Below, in pieces: positions 38,569-51,858 of a stretch of 64,000 nucleotides of DNA. The notes under the pieces are model-generated. The model was not told the origin of the DNA, ran no database searches, and worked only from the letters and a program-made list of their open reading frames with translations. The DNA is taken from the NCBI GenBank assembly GCA_003260075.1, contig QLIY01000637.1:32676-96675 (forward strand), read 5' to 3'. The position numbers were made by a program, and so were the translations under genes. The stretch comes from Phallusia mammillata. Lineage: Eukaryota > Chordata > Ascidiacea > Phlebobranchia > Ascidiidae. Each line of letters begins with the position of its first letter. Within the stretch, counting starts at the first letter, position 1.

Positions 38569-41500
38569 TCAGGCAGGACTGTAAATGTGACCATAGCCAT
38601 GAAACGACATAGACTTTTTATAGCATTTCCCATCCCCACCCTTGCTCTCCGACGCACGTGGTTCACAGTTAATGACGTCATTGCTGTTGACGTCACTTTT
38701 TTTCAAAATCGACTTGTCCTGTTGAGAACTTTCTAAATGCGTAAGAGCATCCGTGCTTCGGCAATTATGTCCAGGTTCTGAATTTGTATCAGAAATGACG
38801 GTTGGCTTATCTATGCCGTCACCAACGCCGTTTGCAGCGTGAAACGTCGCCCCCTCGTGGCCGTTGGCGTGCTTGCAGAAGCTGTGACTGCCATGGCGGC
38901 GTTTTCGGTAAAAGTACGAACCGTCCTGATAAACCATGGACGACTGAGGAAGGGCCCGAGCAAGTTCAACGAAAGTGTCGCCCGACAACGCAGACCGCGT
39001 CGCAAACTCACGACGCCGGCGCCTGGCGTCAGTGGACCGATGTTTTGGCCTTACTTGTGGCCACGGTTGCTGCGGAACCAATAGACAGCGTTGGGCCCTT
39101 GTTGCCATGGTTTCACATCTTACTGTTGTTACAGCAGGGTATGGGTTTGAAAAAAGTGCGTTGGAAGAATTGTTGCAGTTACGCTTCAGTGACGTTGTTG
39201 CGACGTCATCACTCTGTTGCTGCGGGCCACCTGAAGTGATGTCGAAGACGTATGTTGATTGACAGGTTGGAGGCGGGTGTTGGGTTAGATTGGTTCCACA
39301 ACAGCAAGGCTTCTGTATCAGGAAAAGAAGAATTTAGGTCATCTAAAGTTGGCACTAGTTTCGATAAAGAGGTCAGAGATGAGAAAGCGAAACCAAGCGG
39401 TAAAACAAGGCCTGAACAATAGTTTCCCAGCTTTTACAGTAACCGGCCTATTTTTCAATCTTGAAAAAATATCTTGAAAATAAGATCAATTTGACGAAGA
39501 AAGTTCTTGTTGATTAAAACGATTTTGACAGTGGAGTATTAAACTTTGCACAAAATCTTGAATAAAACCGTTGCCTAGAATTTGCAAGGCTAACGATCGT
39601 GAAACCACCTTTAGGACCCGAGTATGAGAGCTGTGAAGACTTATTTCAAAGTCCAAAGTCGATACCGTTTAACTGTTTAGCAAATTAAGATACACCAACC
39701 AACGCTACACACTCCACTTTACACTGTTATTTTATGCAAGGTTAAAGTGGTGGTATAAAGACTGTGAAGAATGGTGCAAAAAGGACACCGTTTCAAATTT
39801 GAGATACATACATGCTTATCGAATTGAGATACAGACATGATTTAAACACAAGGTTTAACTACCTTAGGAACTACCTGATGTAAATGACCTACCTGAATTG
39901 ATTGAATTACCCCAGTGGGCGATATCCGTGTAACCCCCTCTTCCGAATTCACCAGATTTACGTCATCTTCATCGAAACCGCTTGAAGATTCGTTACCGTC
40001 GCTCTCGGACGCCCCCTCGTGTTGCCGGGGTAATTGACTACCGTTGGGTGGCGCTAGTTCAGCGGGGGTGCGAAACACTCCCACACGTCGTGTCATCGTA
40101 CGTTGCGGCGATGCATGGCGCATTTTTTGAAATTCGGTGCCATCTTCGTTGCTATGGAAACATATTTGTGGTCTAGTATATGGATTTTACCGATAATTTT
40201 TTGAGAAAATTTAGCACTGTATTTTTGTTATTTACAATTTTACAAGATTTAGCTATTTTTACAATTTTTTCACTAAATTAAATCGCAATTATTCAAAGGG
40301 TTTTCTCGAATATTTGTTTACACAGCTGTTTTATGGTTGATTATACTTTTACGACAGACACTGTTAAAACTTTTGTATCACATTTGTGTTCAATTTTTAT
40401 GTAACGCCACTATTCAATATTCATCAGACAAAATGACACGTCAGCAATTTCCGACTGGCATGACTCAGCAATGTATGACTCGCGAGAGCAATGTTGGGTT
40501 GCAACCACAAAACAATGGGAAGTTACTGCCCACCACTGCCATCGATGTAGTAGCAATACGAACAACAAATTAATTGGTTTGCGTGAAATTTTGTTTTGTC
40601 GCAAAATAGTGGTACAAATTAGTGATGCACCGAACCCGCCTAAAAACCTAAAAAACCCTTTCTTATGGATGTTTTCAACTGAACTGTGTTATTGATGCGA
40701 GTGAACTTAATTTTGACAAACTGAAATCACTTTTACCATGCTTAAGCTTTACTAAACTTGTAATATTTTGAAGAAAACGTGGCTCGAATTTATAGATACA
40801 ACAAATAGTTAATTTATAGTGTTTCGTAATGGCGAAAATGAAATTTAAGGCCTCAATTCCGTGCAACAAAAAACGTTCGGTTTCAGCCGAAATTTAAAAA
40901 AAGTTCGGGCCGAAACAGAAACATTGGAAAACAGTGTATTCGGCCGAAATGTTTTGGCCAACCGAAACTTCGGTGCATCACTAGGGGGGGGGGAAAAGTA
41001 CCATAGAGTTGTATTCTCAGTTGTCTGTTGTGCAAAAATCGCCCATATAAGGTTGTAGCGTAACGGTTTTGTATTTTTTGCACAAAAAACTACGCTTGCG
41101 TTTTACTATTGGCAAAGAACTCAAATAGTTTTACTTCAGCGGTTTTTGCGAAACGCATTCCTCCTCTGTGCTTTACTTAAGAAAGAAGCAACAACCGTAT
41201 GTTTGTGATTGACGTTAATGTATTTGTATTGTGGGGGCATTTGAAGCAATTTTGAACATGGACTATCTATTTGACTTATCTTATTTCTATGTAAGTGTAC
41301 TGCAAATGACAGGTAAGTGTCCATCTTATCTGTTTAAAATTTTCAGAGACAAAGCGATGTTAGCAAAATAATACCGCTATTTCAGCTATGAGATGCAAGT
41401 GGAACATAAACGTGCGCAAAAAATGCAAGAGTCGTGTTGAAAAGTATTCTACAACTATTTCAGTAAGAAAACGTGCAAGAGAGATAAAAAGTACAATTAT

Positions 41501-44500
41501 AGACAAACTGTGAGTGCCAAGTATAAAGGTCGTTGACGTCATAACATACTTTATAACGTCACAGTTGCCAAAGGCGTCTTCGTGATTTAGCATCAAATAC
41601 TGAACATTTCAAAGAGATGAAGTCGCTATAATAGGCAACATTTTATACGTTTAAAGCTAGTGCAAAAATAGCCTAAGTTCAACCAACCTGACTATTTCTT
41701 CCAATTCAAACGACTCCAGTTGTCCTGTGGCAAGTAATGACGTTTTCGTAATGTGGGCAGCTGATGTTAAAATGTTGCTTGTGGGTGGAACCTGAAAACA
41801 GAACGCCTGAACATTTTAGTGACACGAAATTATCTTTGGTAAGGTCAGGTTTCTGAAATATCTTGTCAGAGTCATCCTAACAAATACTCAAATACTGAAA
41901 ATTTGAACTATTATAATACCAATGAGATAAATGTGTTAAATTACTTGTCAAAGTGTCGCAATAAATTTAATCTTTTTCTATTGGTGAGCTAAAATTAACA
42001 GGGTAAAATCAAGAGAAAAGTACAAACCAATGATAAAGGAACCGACGTTGCCCACATACATAGGCAAGGCACATTTTATCTGTATTTGAGAATGTTTATC
42101 TTAAGCTCATACAAATTGACACTTGTACGACGGAAGTTGGAAGGCTTATGCGTGTCGGATGTAGATTGTTTATGTATTGCCCATTTAGTGCAATTTCAAA
42201 TTCAACATTTTAACTAGCAATTTTACAAGCCGTGCAGTATACGAAAAAATACAATCGTACTGCCATACCAACAAAGTGTACAATCTTTTAACGCATACTT
42301 CACAACAGCACGAGAACAAGGTGAGCTTAAATCAAGCTTGTGGGAATTTCTGTAAAACCGCAATTGAAAACTGCTATTCACGGCGTAGAGAGTATTGAGA
42401 AAGCTATTCTTCACCCAAACAGCCAATACTGCAGGTAATTAAACGTCAGTGCATCAACACGCAACAAATACAAAACACACTGCCGCTAATGAACTTCCAT
42501 TGCAGTAGACGGATAGGCCTTGTCTAGCAATCACGCTTACCTTTTCAACCTGTCTAGCTTCTTCCTGGAAGTCGGGATCACGTGGTGTTGCGTCATCGGT
42601 CACGACTGACAGCACACGCTCCAGAGAGCTTTCTCGAATTGGGGTAAAGACGCCATCGTCATCTTGTTGTGGATTGGACAGTTTCAGGTCGGTGGCAGTG
42701 TTAGCCTTGGGAGCTGAAAATAGTATTTGTTTTTAAGCGCAAATGCCACAGTAATTTGATTTGCACGTGCCCAAGCGGTGTTTGTTGAAGGCTAAGAGAA
42801 ACAACTTTACAGGATGCAAGTCTATAGTTCGGATTTCCTGTTTGTTTTTGTTACATTTCACAAAACAACATCTCCGACATGATATGAGTGAACAACGACA
42901 CTAAACCCGTAAAACCTCTTGTCTGGGAATTATGGCAAAGTAAACTCATTTATTTCTGCTTTTTTAGTATATTTAGATACAAATACATAACAATGGCAAA
43001 AACAACGTTGCCTTTAAATTAATACGTAGCGTTTGAAGAAACTAGCATCCAAAACAGTTTATGAATCTATTTTTCTTTCACCACAAAAGCAAACACATGC
43101 ACAGACGAGATCTTACTATTGCTCAAACCATTGGAGTCTTCCAAAAATCAACATAAAACCACGACATTTCACACCAAAACGCATTGAGAAACAAAAATAC
43201 ACGCCTCTTTAATGTGTGAACTGGCAGCGCAAGGTGTTACGTCATAAAGGTCTGTAATCGGCGGTGTGACGTCATATATCGGAATCGAGCGGTCTTTACA
43301 GGAAAATGAATATTGGCAATGAATTTCCAACGACAATTAGGTCGGAACAAACACAAGTCTGTGACGTCACAATGCGAGACTGTTCGTGTCAGTTGTGGAA
43401 CGTGCCCATTGTCTTGGATGTTCAATTTGCGAATGTCGGCCAGTTATGCAGTCATGTCGCGTTTTAAATGAGCGAGAAAAGCGCCAAGTCACTAAACTTA
43501 TTTCTTATTTTGGAATATTTTGCACTTATTTATTATTTTGCACGCAACAAGGTGTGTAATTAACTTGCTAGAAATAGTAAATAAATGCCTCACACTGTAG
43601 ATCTGCCAACAACTGCGCTTAATTAACAATTCATTTTTATTAACATACGCGTTGTAAGTCTCATTTAAATGTGGACGTTTTTTCAAAAAAACAACGAAAG
43701 TCTGTGTTGTATACTGCTATAGACACTCACGTTCTTCTAATTCTATGCAAAACGAACAAATGGGTATTTTGAGATATCCCCAATGCACATTCACACCTTA
43801 CACAGTTATTAAAATGAATAATTCAGTTCAAAAGCAAGGGCCACTTTTGTGATGTTTTGCCCGAATGATTTTGTAATGCCAAATGTGCGCAACAAACAAT
43901 CCCACCAACAACCTCTAACACAGTCAATGAGCCTATGCAACATACTTACATGACTTTGAGTTGAAAATGCAAGTTGTCTAATTTTTTTCCTGAAACGCGA
44001 CTTCGTGATAACACGACTAATTGCCACCAAATTTTACAGTTGTCTGGGCACATCAAGTATACTTTATGGACACACAAGCATGTTTTAAAATTTTGAAAAC
44101 ATGACGGAAAACAACAGCAACATCCGTTTTAGACCGCGACTAAACTAATGAAAGCGTGCTATTCCAAAATATATTACATTGTTTAGTTTAGCTGAAAAGG
44201 TAAATATTGGATGGAAACTTAACCATGCTGTAAAAATAAAAAAATAAAAACATTTTGTTATTTTATTTGTTAAGCAGATATATATGACCTGCTTCGGCCG
44301 CCAGCAATATGGGATAACAGTCTTTAGAAAAAAAACCTAACAATTAAAGCTTTTCGCTTACTCTCAATTAGATACAATTTTAAAGCGTGACAAGTAAAGA
44401 AACGTATGATAGTCAACTACAGGGCATGAAAGGAAATGAGAGGAATTGGACTTACAAACGTGTAAGACTTATCGTGACAACCTGCCTGTGCAGCTTAGTA

Positions 44501-47500
44501 TAGCGAAAATCTCCAATTTAAAGTTTTGCAGTTTTGGGCGTCAGAATATGGGCCAACAAAACATATTTTAGGTCGTTTTATTTAATTTTATTGCAAAACA
44601 ATGTGCCCCATTTTAGAACCATTGTACCACAGATAATTTGTGTGGGGCATATGGTTAAACATACGGGCATTTATCAAAAATCGTACAATGCTTTACTATT
44701 TAAAAGATCACGAAAACTCTAGAAGATCCCATTTTGACAAATACAGCCGTTTTAAACTAACGGGGGCTTGTGGAGGTAATTTTTTTAATGTAAATGCACA
44801 CGCAAAACTGCGCAACAAAACTCTAATTAGTCAAAAAAATGAGGCAACAAATGAGCGATACGCAAACATTTAACAGCGTGGTTGCAAGAATAGAAGTATA
44901 ACTAAAATCCTATATCAACTTGTCTACATATGCACACAAAACTGCTGGGAAGATTACGTGTGAAATGTATGCTTATAGCAACGAGATAAAATTGAACACA
45001 AGACCGGTGTGAAAGACAGGCAAAACGTTTGGCATTAGCGTGGTGCCCAAACAAAGTATATGACCAGATTATAAACTAAAAAAGCTAAGTGTCTTAGTAG
45101 CGCTATGACCTCTATACTAGAATATCCAAACCCTATTAATGCCTACGCTACAGTACATTACCAACTACATTAATTGGTTGTTATTAAACAACTACTAATA
45201 GCACATACCTAATGGCTGTGCTTTAGCCAAATGACGGGCTAGGGTGCATTTAACCGACCATACAACAACAAACTCATTTAACCTAACCAAAACATAGACG
45301 TATATCGAACCTAAATAACATAATCACGTTAGTTAGTACTCAGCAATCAGCCTCAAAGCTGAGTGTAATAAGGTAAACCGCGTTAAACTGATGATTTCGG
45401 CGAAAAAAAAAACCTTCAGAGCATAAACCTAAGTTACCGCGATGCTTTTACCCGCGCCTTGGGTTTGAGTTCGCAGAAATCGTTCAACCGATTTTATTTT
45501 TTAGGAGCTAAGTTACAACCACTTTCACCGCAAAATAGCTTGTGTTGTTCTGTTGTCCACCTTTAGTTCAGAAGCAGTTTGGGCAAGGGGCAAAAGAATC
45601 AGTTTTATTGTAGATCATTGTAAAGTTTAATGATGAAAATAACGGCCCAAATAGACGTAAAAAGCAACAACAAGCTTTAATATTCAAACGTTTTGGTAAA
45701 TGCTCATGCCATCATCAGTAATATGATGGGCCATGTCAGTTACACCCGTTTATAACCACTTGAGTCGCATAAAAGATCATCGACGTAAAAACATCTAGTA
45801 ATTCTTTGCATTTTATCACAAAACGCCGGCGATTCAAGTGTGACGTAATAATCTAGTGACGTCACTGACCTTCATCTGGAGCATCTTCTTCTTTGAGATT
45901 GGGCAGCAGGAGTTCGAAGGAGGACTGACGGGACTTGGAGAATTTTTTTCGCAGTTTGTTCAATCTCGGCACCGTTCCGCGTTTTAACGAAGCTGCAGTC
46001 GTGTTTAAGTGACCCTGAACGACCTAAGTAACCCAAAGAGTATGTGTTTGCTAGATTGAGCAGAACAACTTAAGGAACAACTGTTTAGCCAAAAATGGAT
46101 GCTTTCATTAACAAATAGAAAAAAAGTAAAAATGCAAAAATAGTGTTTGCGTCTGTTTGATCCTAGTGCTATATGTTGACTGAAATCCGTACATACGTTC
46201 TTTTTTTTTCTAGTTGTAAAGGCTTGTTTAAGTTGGCTTGTGCCCAATGACCGGTAAATCACTGGTAATTGTCCAGAAAAGTAACTTTCTTGATACATAA
46301 GTCATGGGATTTTTTTTGGTACAAGCTGACCCTTTTGGGGAACTTTCTAAAACCACTACTCCTTAAGCCGCTTGCACACTTGATTGAACACTAACTGCGC
46401 CGTTAGAAAATAGTTGTGTTCTGATATCAAGCAGGTTTGAAGTATTTTATCAAAACATGCCAATAAAATTTGGAAAATGTTGTTGTGAAAATATCACAAA
46501 TTTGTCAGTGACTTATTACTCTGTGACTAAAGCAATTATTTTTCACCGAAATCACCTTTGCAGTTTTAGAAAGGCAATCAAAACAGTTATGAGTGACAAA
46601 TGTTTATGAATAAATGTAAACTTGTTTTAAGAAAAATACACCCACTCCTGTTAAATTCTCTTAATTTAGTAAATTTTTGCTGCACTTTTTTATTTAAAAT
46701 CCTCAATAACATTTAAAAGTATAAAAATTTTCATTGAGTTGAAACTACTTCAAAAAGTTCAACTTACTTTGTTATTTAAATTGTTTCCTTGGTTATTGTT
46801 ACCATCTTCTGATGACTGTTGACCTGTTCGATATGCCAACCATTCCTGTGCTTTGTGGATGCTTTCTGTAATATCCACAGTATTCTGTAGATTTGCAGAT
46901 GGAATTTCTGGAAGAAATAGAACAAACATAATACATCAACATTACACCATAAATTTAACATGTGAAGGTGTGAAGAACTGTAGAAAACATACAAATATTT
47001 CCATGTCGTTTTACTCATAAATTTTTCAAACAATTCTACATATGGAGGCATTATTTTGTGAATTTATTAAATACATATTAGTTAGGCAATTGTTTTGCTT
47101 GCAGAAACCAAGTAATACAGTCAACAACTTTGTAGTCTTGCTGTACCTTCAGGTTTTTCAGGGGACCTTGCTTCAACCACAGTATCCTCAGTTCCAGCAA
47201 AGGAAGGATAATTGAAGCGTGATAAAATCTAAAAGTTGGGTATTGAAAATGTTTTTGGTAAACAAATTTAAATTGTTCGTTTATAGCTGTTGTCATGAGT
47301 TCTTTTAACTTATTAGTTAACAATCTGGGTTGTATATGTCCAGTTACATTTTTTATCTGAGCAACCAGTATTTTGTGACATATGCAACAAAAAGAAATGA
47401 TTCATGTTTTGTACTGATGTATCATACTTTGAAACTATAACTAATTTATTTTGGTTCATTAGTGACATTTTATTACAAATCTTTTTTAGCACTTTTTGTA

Positions 47501-50447
47501 CTGATCAGTTAAAATCACCAAACCTTAAAACTAAATCACTGGCAAAGACATTACTTTTTAACTTTAGTTAAAGTCAAGTGAAACCATATCATATTAAAGA
47601 ACATATTTGCATTTTGTTTGATTGGTTTTTACTGGGTGGTCAAAACAAAAATATGTTTTAAATGTTTCAGCATGTTGAGATGAATGTTTAAATTTACAAA
47701 AGAACAAACCACGAGCAAAGCATTTCTTTTCAGAGTATCTGTTTATATGCCTACTGCATAATGTGATGTGTAAATTGCAATAAAAAACACACAATGGGGT
47801 GGAATGTGCTGATGGTAAACTGGTCTAGGTCACAGCCAAGTTGCCAAGCAACACAGCCCTTCAACAATAAACAAACACTTAGTGGTAGACTGCAGATCAT
47901 GTATAATTGCATTTAAATTGGTCTGTATTGGAAAAATTATTTATTCTGCACCAATTTAGATGTCTTTTTTTTTCTTAGTTTACTGCATCAAAGTAAGATA
48001 GGTTATAGGTTGCAAAACTGTGGGGGGGGGGCAAATTCTTTATTCTGCACCAATTTAGATGTCTTTTTTCCCCTTAGTTTACTGCATCAAAGTAAGATAG
48101 GTTATAGGTTGCAAAACTGTTCATAGTCTGTCACAAATTTGACAATTTGGGCAGCTTTATATGGGTGCTTTAAATTGAAAAACCACATGTCTGGTTATGC
48201 AAATAAATGGAATATTTGCTAATAGGGCCAGGCAAACACCTAAATGTGTACAGAAATGTCACCATCCCAGTCCAGCAAAATGAGATAAGGTTGTTTGCCT
48301 TACAGGCTTAACCTTATATTACTAAAATTGTAAATCACATATACCAAAAACATGTTTTTTTTTGTTAAATGTAATTGCACATTAAATCCCGACAATTGCA
48401 GTACAGTATAGCGTTAATATATATATATCTAATTGATATGTCATAAAACAAAAGTAAACAACTTCATGATACTCAATATGTGATCACAAAACCTTATCAA
48501 ACTGTTAGTCTACGGGGGGGGGGCTAATTGATATGTCATAAAACAAACGTAAACAACTTCATGAGATGATACTCAATATGTGATCACAAAACCTTATCAA
48601 ACTGTTAGTCTACAAAAGTTTGATTCTCATAACATCTGTTTGCAACAATGTTGTAAAACACCTTTATGTTTTACAAAAAGCTTTAACTGTGTTAGGTACA
48701 AAAAATCTACGAAAAAAAAAATTGAAACATGCTCACATTATATTAAAATTTGAGAATAAAACAATGCTACTTTTGTTGGAAGTGCAATGAAACTTTTATT
48801 TATACTACAAACCTCCTATCCCTCTGAGTTACATGAATTAAACCAAGGTCTTCAAAGCACTATACACAAAACGAAAACCACTGACAAACAGTTACTTACA
48901 TCTATTCTGTTTCTTTCAACATCTTGAGTGGCAAAACCAAGGTTAAGAAGAATTTCCGAAGCATCACATTCTCGGGCATTTATTAGGTCAGTCACACTAC
49001 AACAAATGTAAAGTACATTTAAATTTCAAAACATCTGCAAACAAATATTAAAAATTGTTTGACAGTAAATGCTCTAAGCATCACATTTTTTGTGTATAAG
49101 TAAATAAGGGTCAGTATGAAATGTTGTATGTACATATATATCTTATTTATTAAAAAAGATACATTGACAACACGTTTTTGTAGCAAGGTTCAGGTTTTAG
49201 ACAAAGCAACAGGAAATGTCACAATTATGAACAATTTTCCCCTTATTGTAGTTACACCAGCCATTCAGAAATTTTGCAAAGGCAACAAAATATTACCACT
49301 CATAAATTTCAGACCTGTCTATTGATGAATATGTGTGGCTTGTTGTGATAGACTCAAATGATGTGTAACGTTCCCTGCATATGATCAGCTTGTTTCCAAC
49401 ACCCCTTCCCTTCCTGTACATTTAAATGGTATTTTAATGTTAGGTAATGTTATATTGCCTAATGTAGTCTAGTCATCGTTTACGGTTCAGAGTGTTTTTT
49501 TTTGAATCACCATCAGGAGAAGTATGGAACATTTAATTACCCAAGTAACTGTGTAGTAGCCTAATAATTTTCAAATCCCGACCAACTCCGCCAATATGGT
49601 TGCTTTCGATTGAATACTTACAAAACAATTAAATAAGGGGGGGGGGAGTTCAGAGTGTTTTTTTGAATCACCATCAGGAGAAGTATGGAACATTTAATTA
49701 TCCAAGTAACGTGTAGTAGCCTAATAATTTTCAAATCCCGACCAGCTGCGCCAATATGGTTGCTTTCGATTGAATACTTACAAAACAATTAAATAAAGGC
49801 AAAGTATAGAGTGCTTCCGAAGTTTGCCTTAAACAAGCATTTTTTAAATATTGTTTCAGCAGTGAGAAACATCCACAAAAACTAAATCAACATATTAAAA
49901 TTATGATAGTCAAAAAACACAATTACTTGTCAAGAATGTTGTCATCACGTAATCGTTCTTCTTTTCTTGTTAGGCCAAAGTCAAATGAGTTAGCTACAAA
50001 AGAACCAGCCATTTACTATCAACTTATAATGAGCAAAAAACATCAGGTCACATAGACTGAGAACCTGTTGTATGTTCCCCTATCAAAGTCTTAAGTGACT
50101 TGGTCATGCTATTACATCTATATATGTTTGCATCGCAATTAGTTAACATAAACATCCCCTTTTTTCTGCAACATCAGTCCTGGCCAATATTTTAATGGCC
50201 AGCATTGACTCAAAGACAAGTTTTCAACAGAACCAGTGGGGAAGTAAGCAATAAGAATGCCATCATCCACATGATAGCATAATTTCAGACAAGTACGTTT
50301 CTGGGAAAAAATCAGGAACACAAAATGCTGGTATACCTTCTGCTCCTAAATACAAGTCATCTGGATCTTCACTGAGTGATGTTGCCAAGGATGATGTACA
50401 GCTTGTGCTGTCATCATGTATTAAGTCATCTTCAAAAATAATTTTAT
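38569..50447 (-). CDS. ITPRID2-like: ITPRID/TESPA1 family protein (KRAP IP3-receptor-binding domain), 10 exons, 5' end incomplete
   Basis: Vertebrate relatives (ITPRID1, ITPRID2/SSFA2, TESPA1) bind IP3 receptors and organise Ca2+ release or signalling. Exons on minus, all phases consistent: 50447-50337, 49993-49927, 48996-48900, 47228-47147, 46907-46768, 46014-45870 (or start at 46023), 42713-42541, 41791-41688, 40151-39893, 39312-38569. Recognised by IIFEDDL and LYLGAEA (first exon), CDASEILLNLGF plus RIDILSRFNYPSFAG (KRAP core, compare TESPA1 DILFSLGFG and RIPARFF) and ESFELEEIVSNEDG (compare TESPA1 DTFDLEEVQSN). The last exon encodes a CCC cluster and ends IYSPA. The KRAP domain seems cut short: after PSFAG the conserved F/K/R-rich second half is not seen. 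The exon at 50447 needs an upstream exon ending in phase 1, which I did not find. Three 10-G junctions inflate introns and one interrupts a MITE. Confidence 0.8.
40620..40983. mobile_element. hAT-like MITE with TAGTGATGCACCGAA ends
   Basis: The left end TAGTGATGCACCGAA and the right end (reverse complement of TTCGGTGCATCACTA) are inverted repeats. The right interior carries CGGCCGAAA-type repeats seen in hAT MITEs of other animals. The right flank is replaced at once by a 10-G junction (40984-40993), so the target duplication cannot be checked. It sits in an ITPRID-like intron. Confidence 0.75.
42714..45869. other. Large intron of the ITPRID-like gene
   Basis: 3.16 kb without recognisable exons. 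It contains several exact TGACGTCA octamers (43267, 43362, 45857) and, at 45682-45719 on minus, a hammerhead-like core. Confidence 0.5.
45682..45719 (-). other. Hammerhead-ribozyme-like core, degenerate
   Basis: Read on minus, CTGATGA (45718-45712) is followed by TGG..CCA that could pair as a short stem II, then AAAACG in place of the consensus GAAAC. Such cores are known in Penelope-like and related retroelements of animals. One consensus base is altered and no surrounding element was delimited. Confidence 0.3.
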
Positions 50448-51850
50448 CTGCACAACAGCATCAAGTATAGACAGTTAAGAACAATATAAAACATAAATAC
50501 ATAATGCAAACATATTTATTTTGTTTCATTTCTATTTTATGGGTCTTAAAATATATTTGCTGTTTCGTGTGTTATATAGGAGATTGAAAAAGAAGTTATT
50601 GTATCAAATTTTCTTTTTTACAGCAAACCAATGAATAAACAATTTATTACCATGTGATGATTCCATTCAATCTGGCTTAATATTATCTGCTTCCCATTAT
50701 TAAATCTATGTATCTTGATAGGATTGCAAAGGTATGCAGTTTTCGAGTGGCAACAAACCCTCAATTCAGATCATCAAAGTTGGAACACTGTCAATGTAGT
50801 CTACTAATTTCTTTGAAACAAAACACATGTTAAATGCAAAAATTACTGTGGGTAGTTGAATTGAAATTGTAACAATGCAAATCAACGAAAGCATAACAAT
50901 AAAAATACTGAAATCATACACAGCAGTTGGGGAGTGATCACCAGTCACCGGATTGTTAAGTTTAATCCATGAATGAGGTTGGAAATCAAATATGATTTTA
51001 GGAACAGGGAAAAATGACATGATGAACTAATCTTTTCTTATGCACTGTAACTTTCAAACAAAAACAATGGGCACACAAGTGGCGATCATTAAAATAAACC
51101 TGTGATGTTGCCTTCAAATCTTAAAGGTTATGCACAGCTGAATTACACTAAGATTTGTATGAAATTGTGCTGAAAACAAAACCAAAAATATTTTGGCTAA
51201 AATAAGTCAAAACATACAAGTTTTGCCGAAACAAATCCCACCACAGACCACACTGGTCCGGTCCGACTGCATCAAAAAAATGTTAACATTAACTTGGCCT
51301 AAGTCCCCTTAACCTAATAAAACATCCCTGACACCAAGATTACGAAATAAATTCTTTAGATTAACTGTTACATTTAAAACAAACTAATTTCGGCAACTCC
51401 GCTGTGCAAATGCTGTTTGGCTTGGCTTAAATGGGAACACTGAACAGCAACTGTTGTGAATTGTGATCACAAAACGCTTTTTTTCAAGAACTTCGGCAAG
51501 GCTCTGTTTTCGTTACGGTTCAACGCTTTATAAGTCAGCTGAGTAATAAAGGCCATATTTGAATGACATACGACAATCAACAATTGCCACCAAAACTCTA
51601 ATTTAAGGGTAAATCTCCTCCAAAACTGCATAGTTTATTGAGCTTAACAATCGTAGTATTTTGTTGAAAATATTTCGTTAAGGAGGCTTTGATACAGATA
51701 TCCAATCGTTGGTTTTTGGTGGAGCAAGTTAACGACGTCGTAAATAATAAAGAAACGACAAAATTTGTTTTTGGCTTGTGCTTTATGTCCCACTACTTCC
51801 TTTCTAAACGCAAAACAGAATTGAAACAATTTTTGGTGGAATACACGAGG
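50448..51850. other. Region upstream of the ITPRID-like gene
   Basis: The missing first exon(s) should lie here or beyond. A minus-strand frame beginning at ATG 51020 (MSFFPVPKIIFDFQ) is the only suggestive candidate, but its possible donor is weak and I know no homology, so I do not join it to the gene. Confidence 0.35.
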
Positions 51851-51858
51851 GTGGGATG

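Noticed and set aside
48022-49646. Repeats around G-runs as a CRISPR-like or tandem-repeat array
   Set aside because: Each repeat occurs only twice, is different at every site and is interrupted by the same 10-base homopolymer; this fits unmerged alleles.
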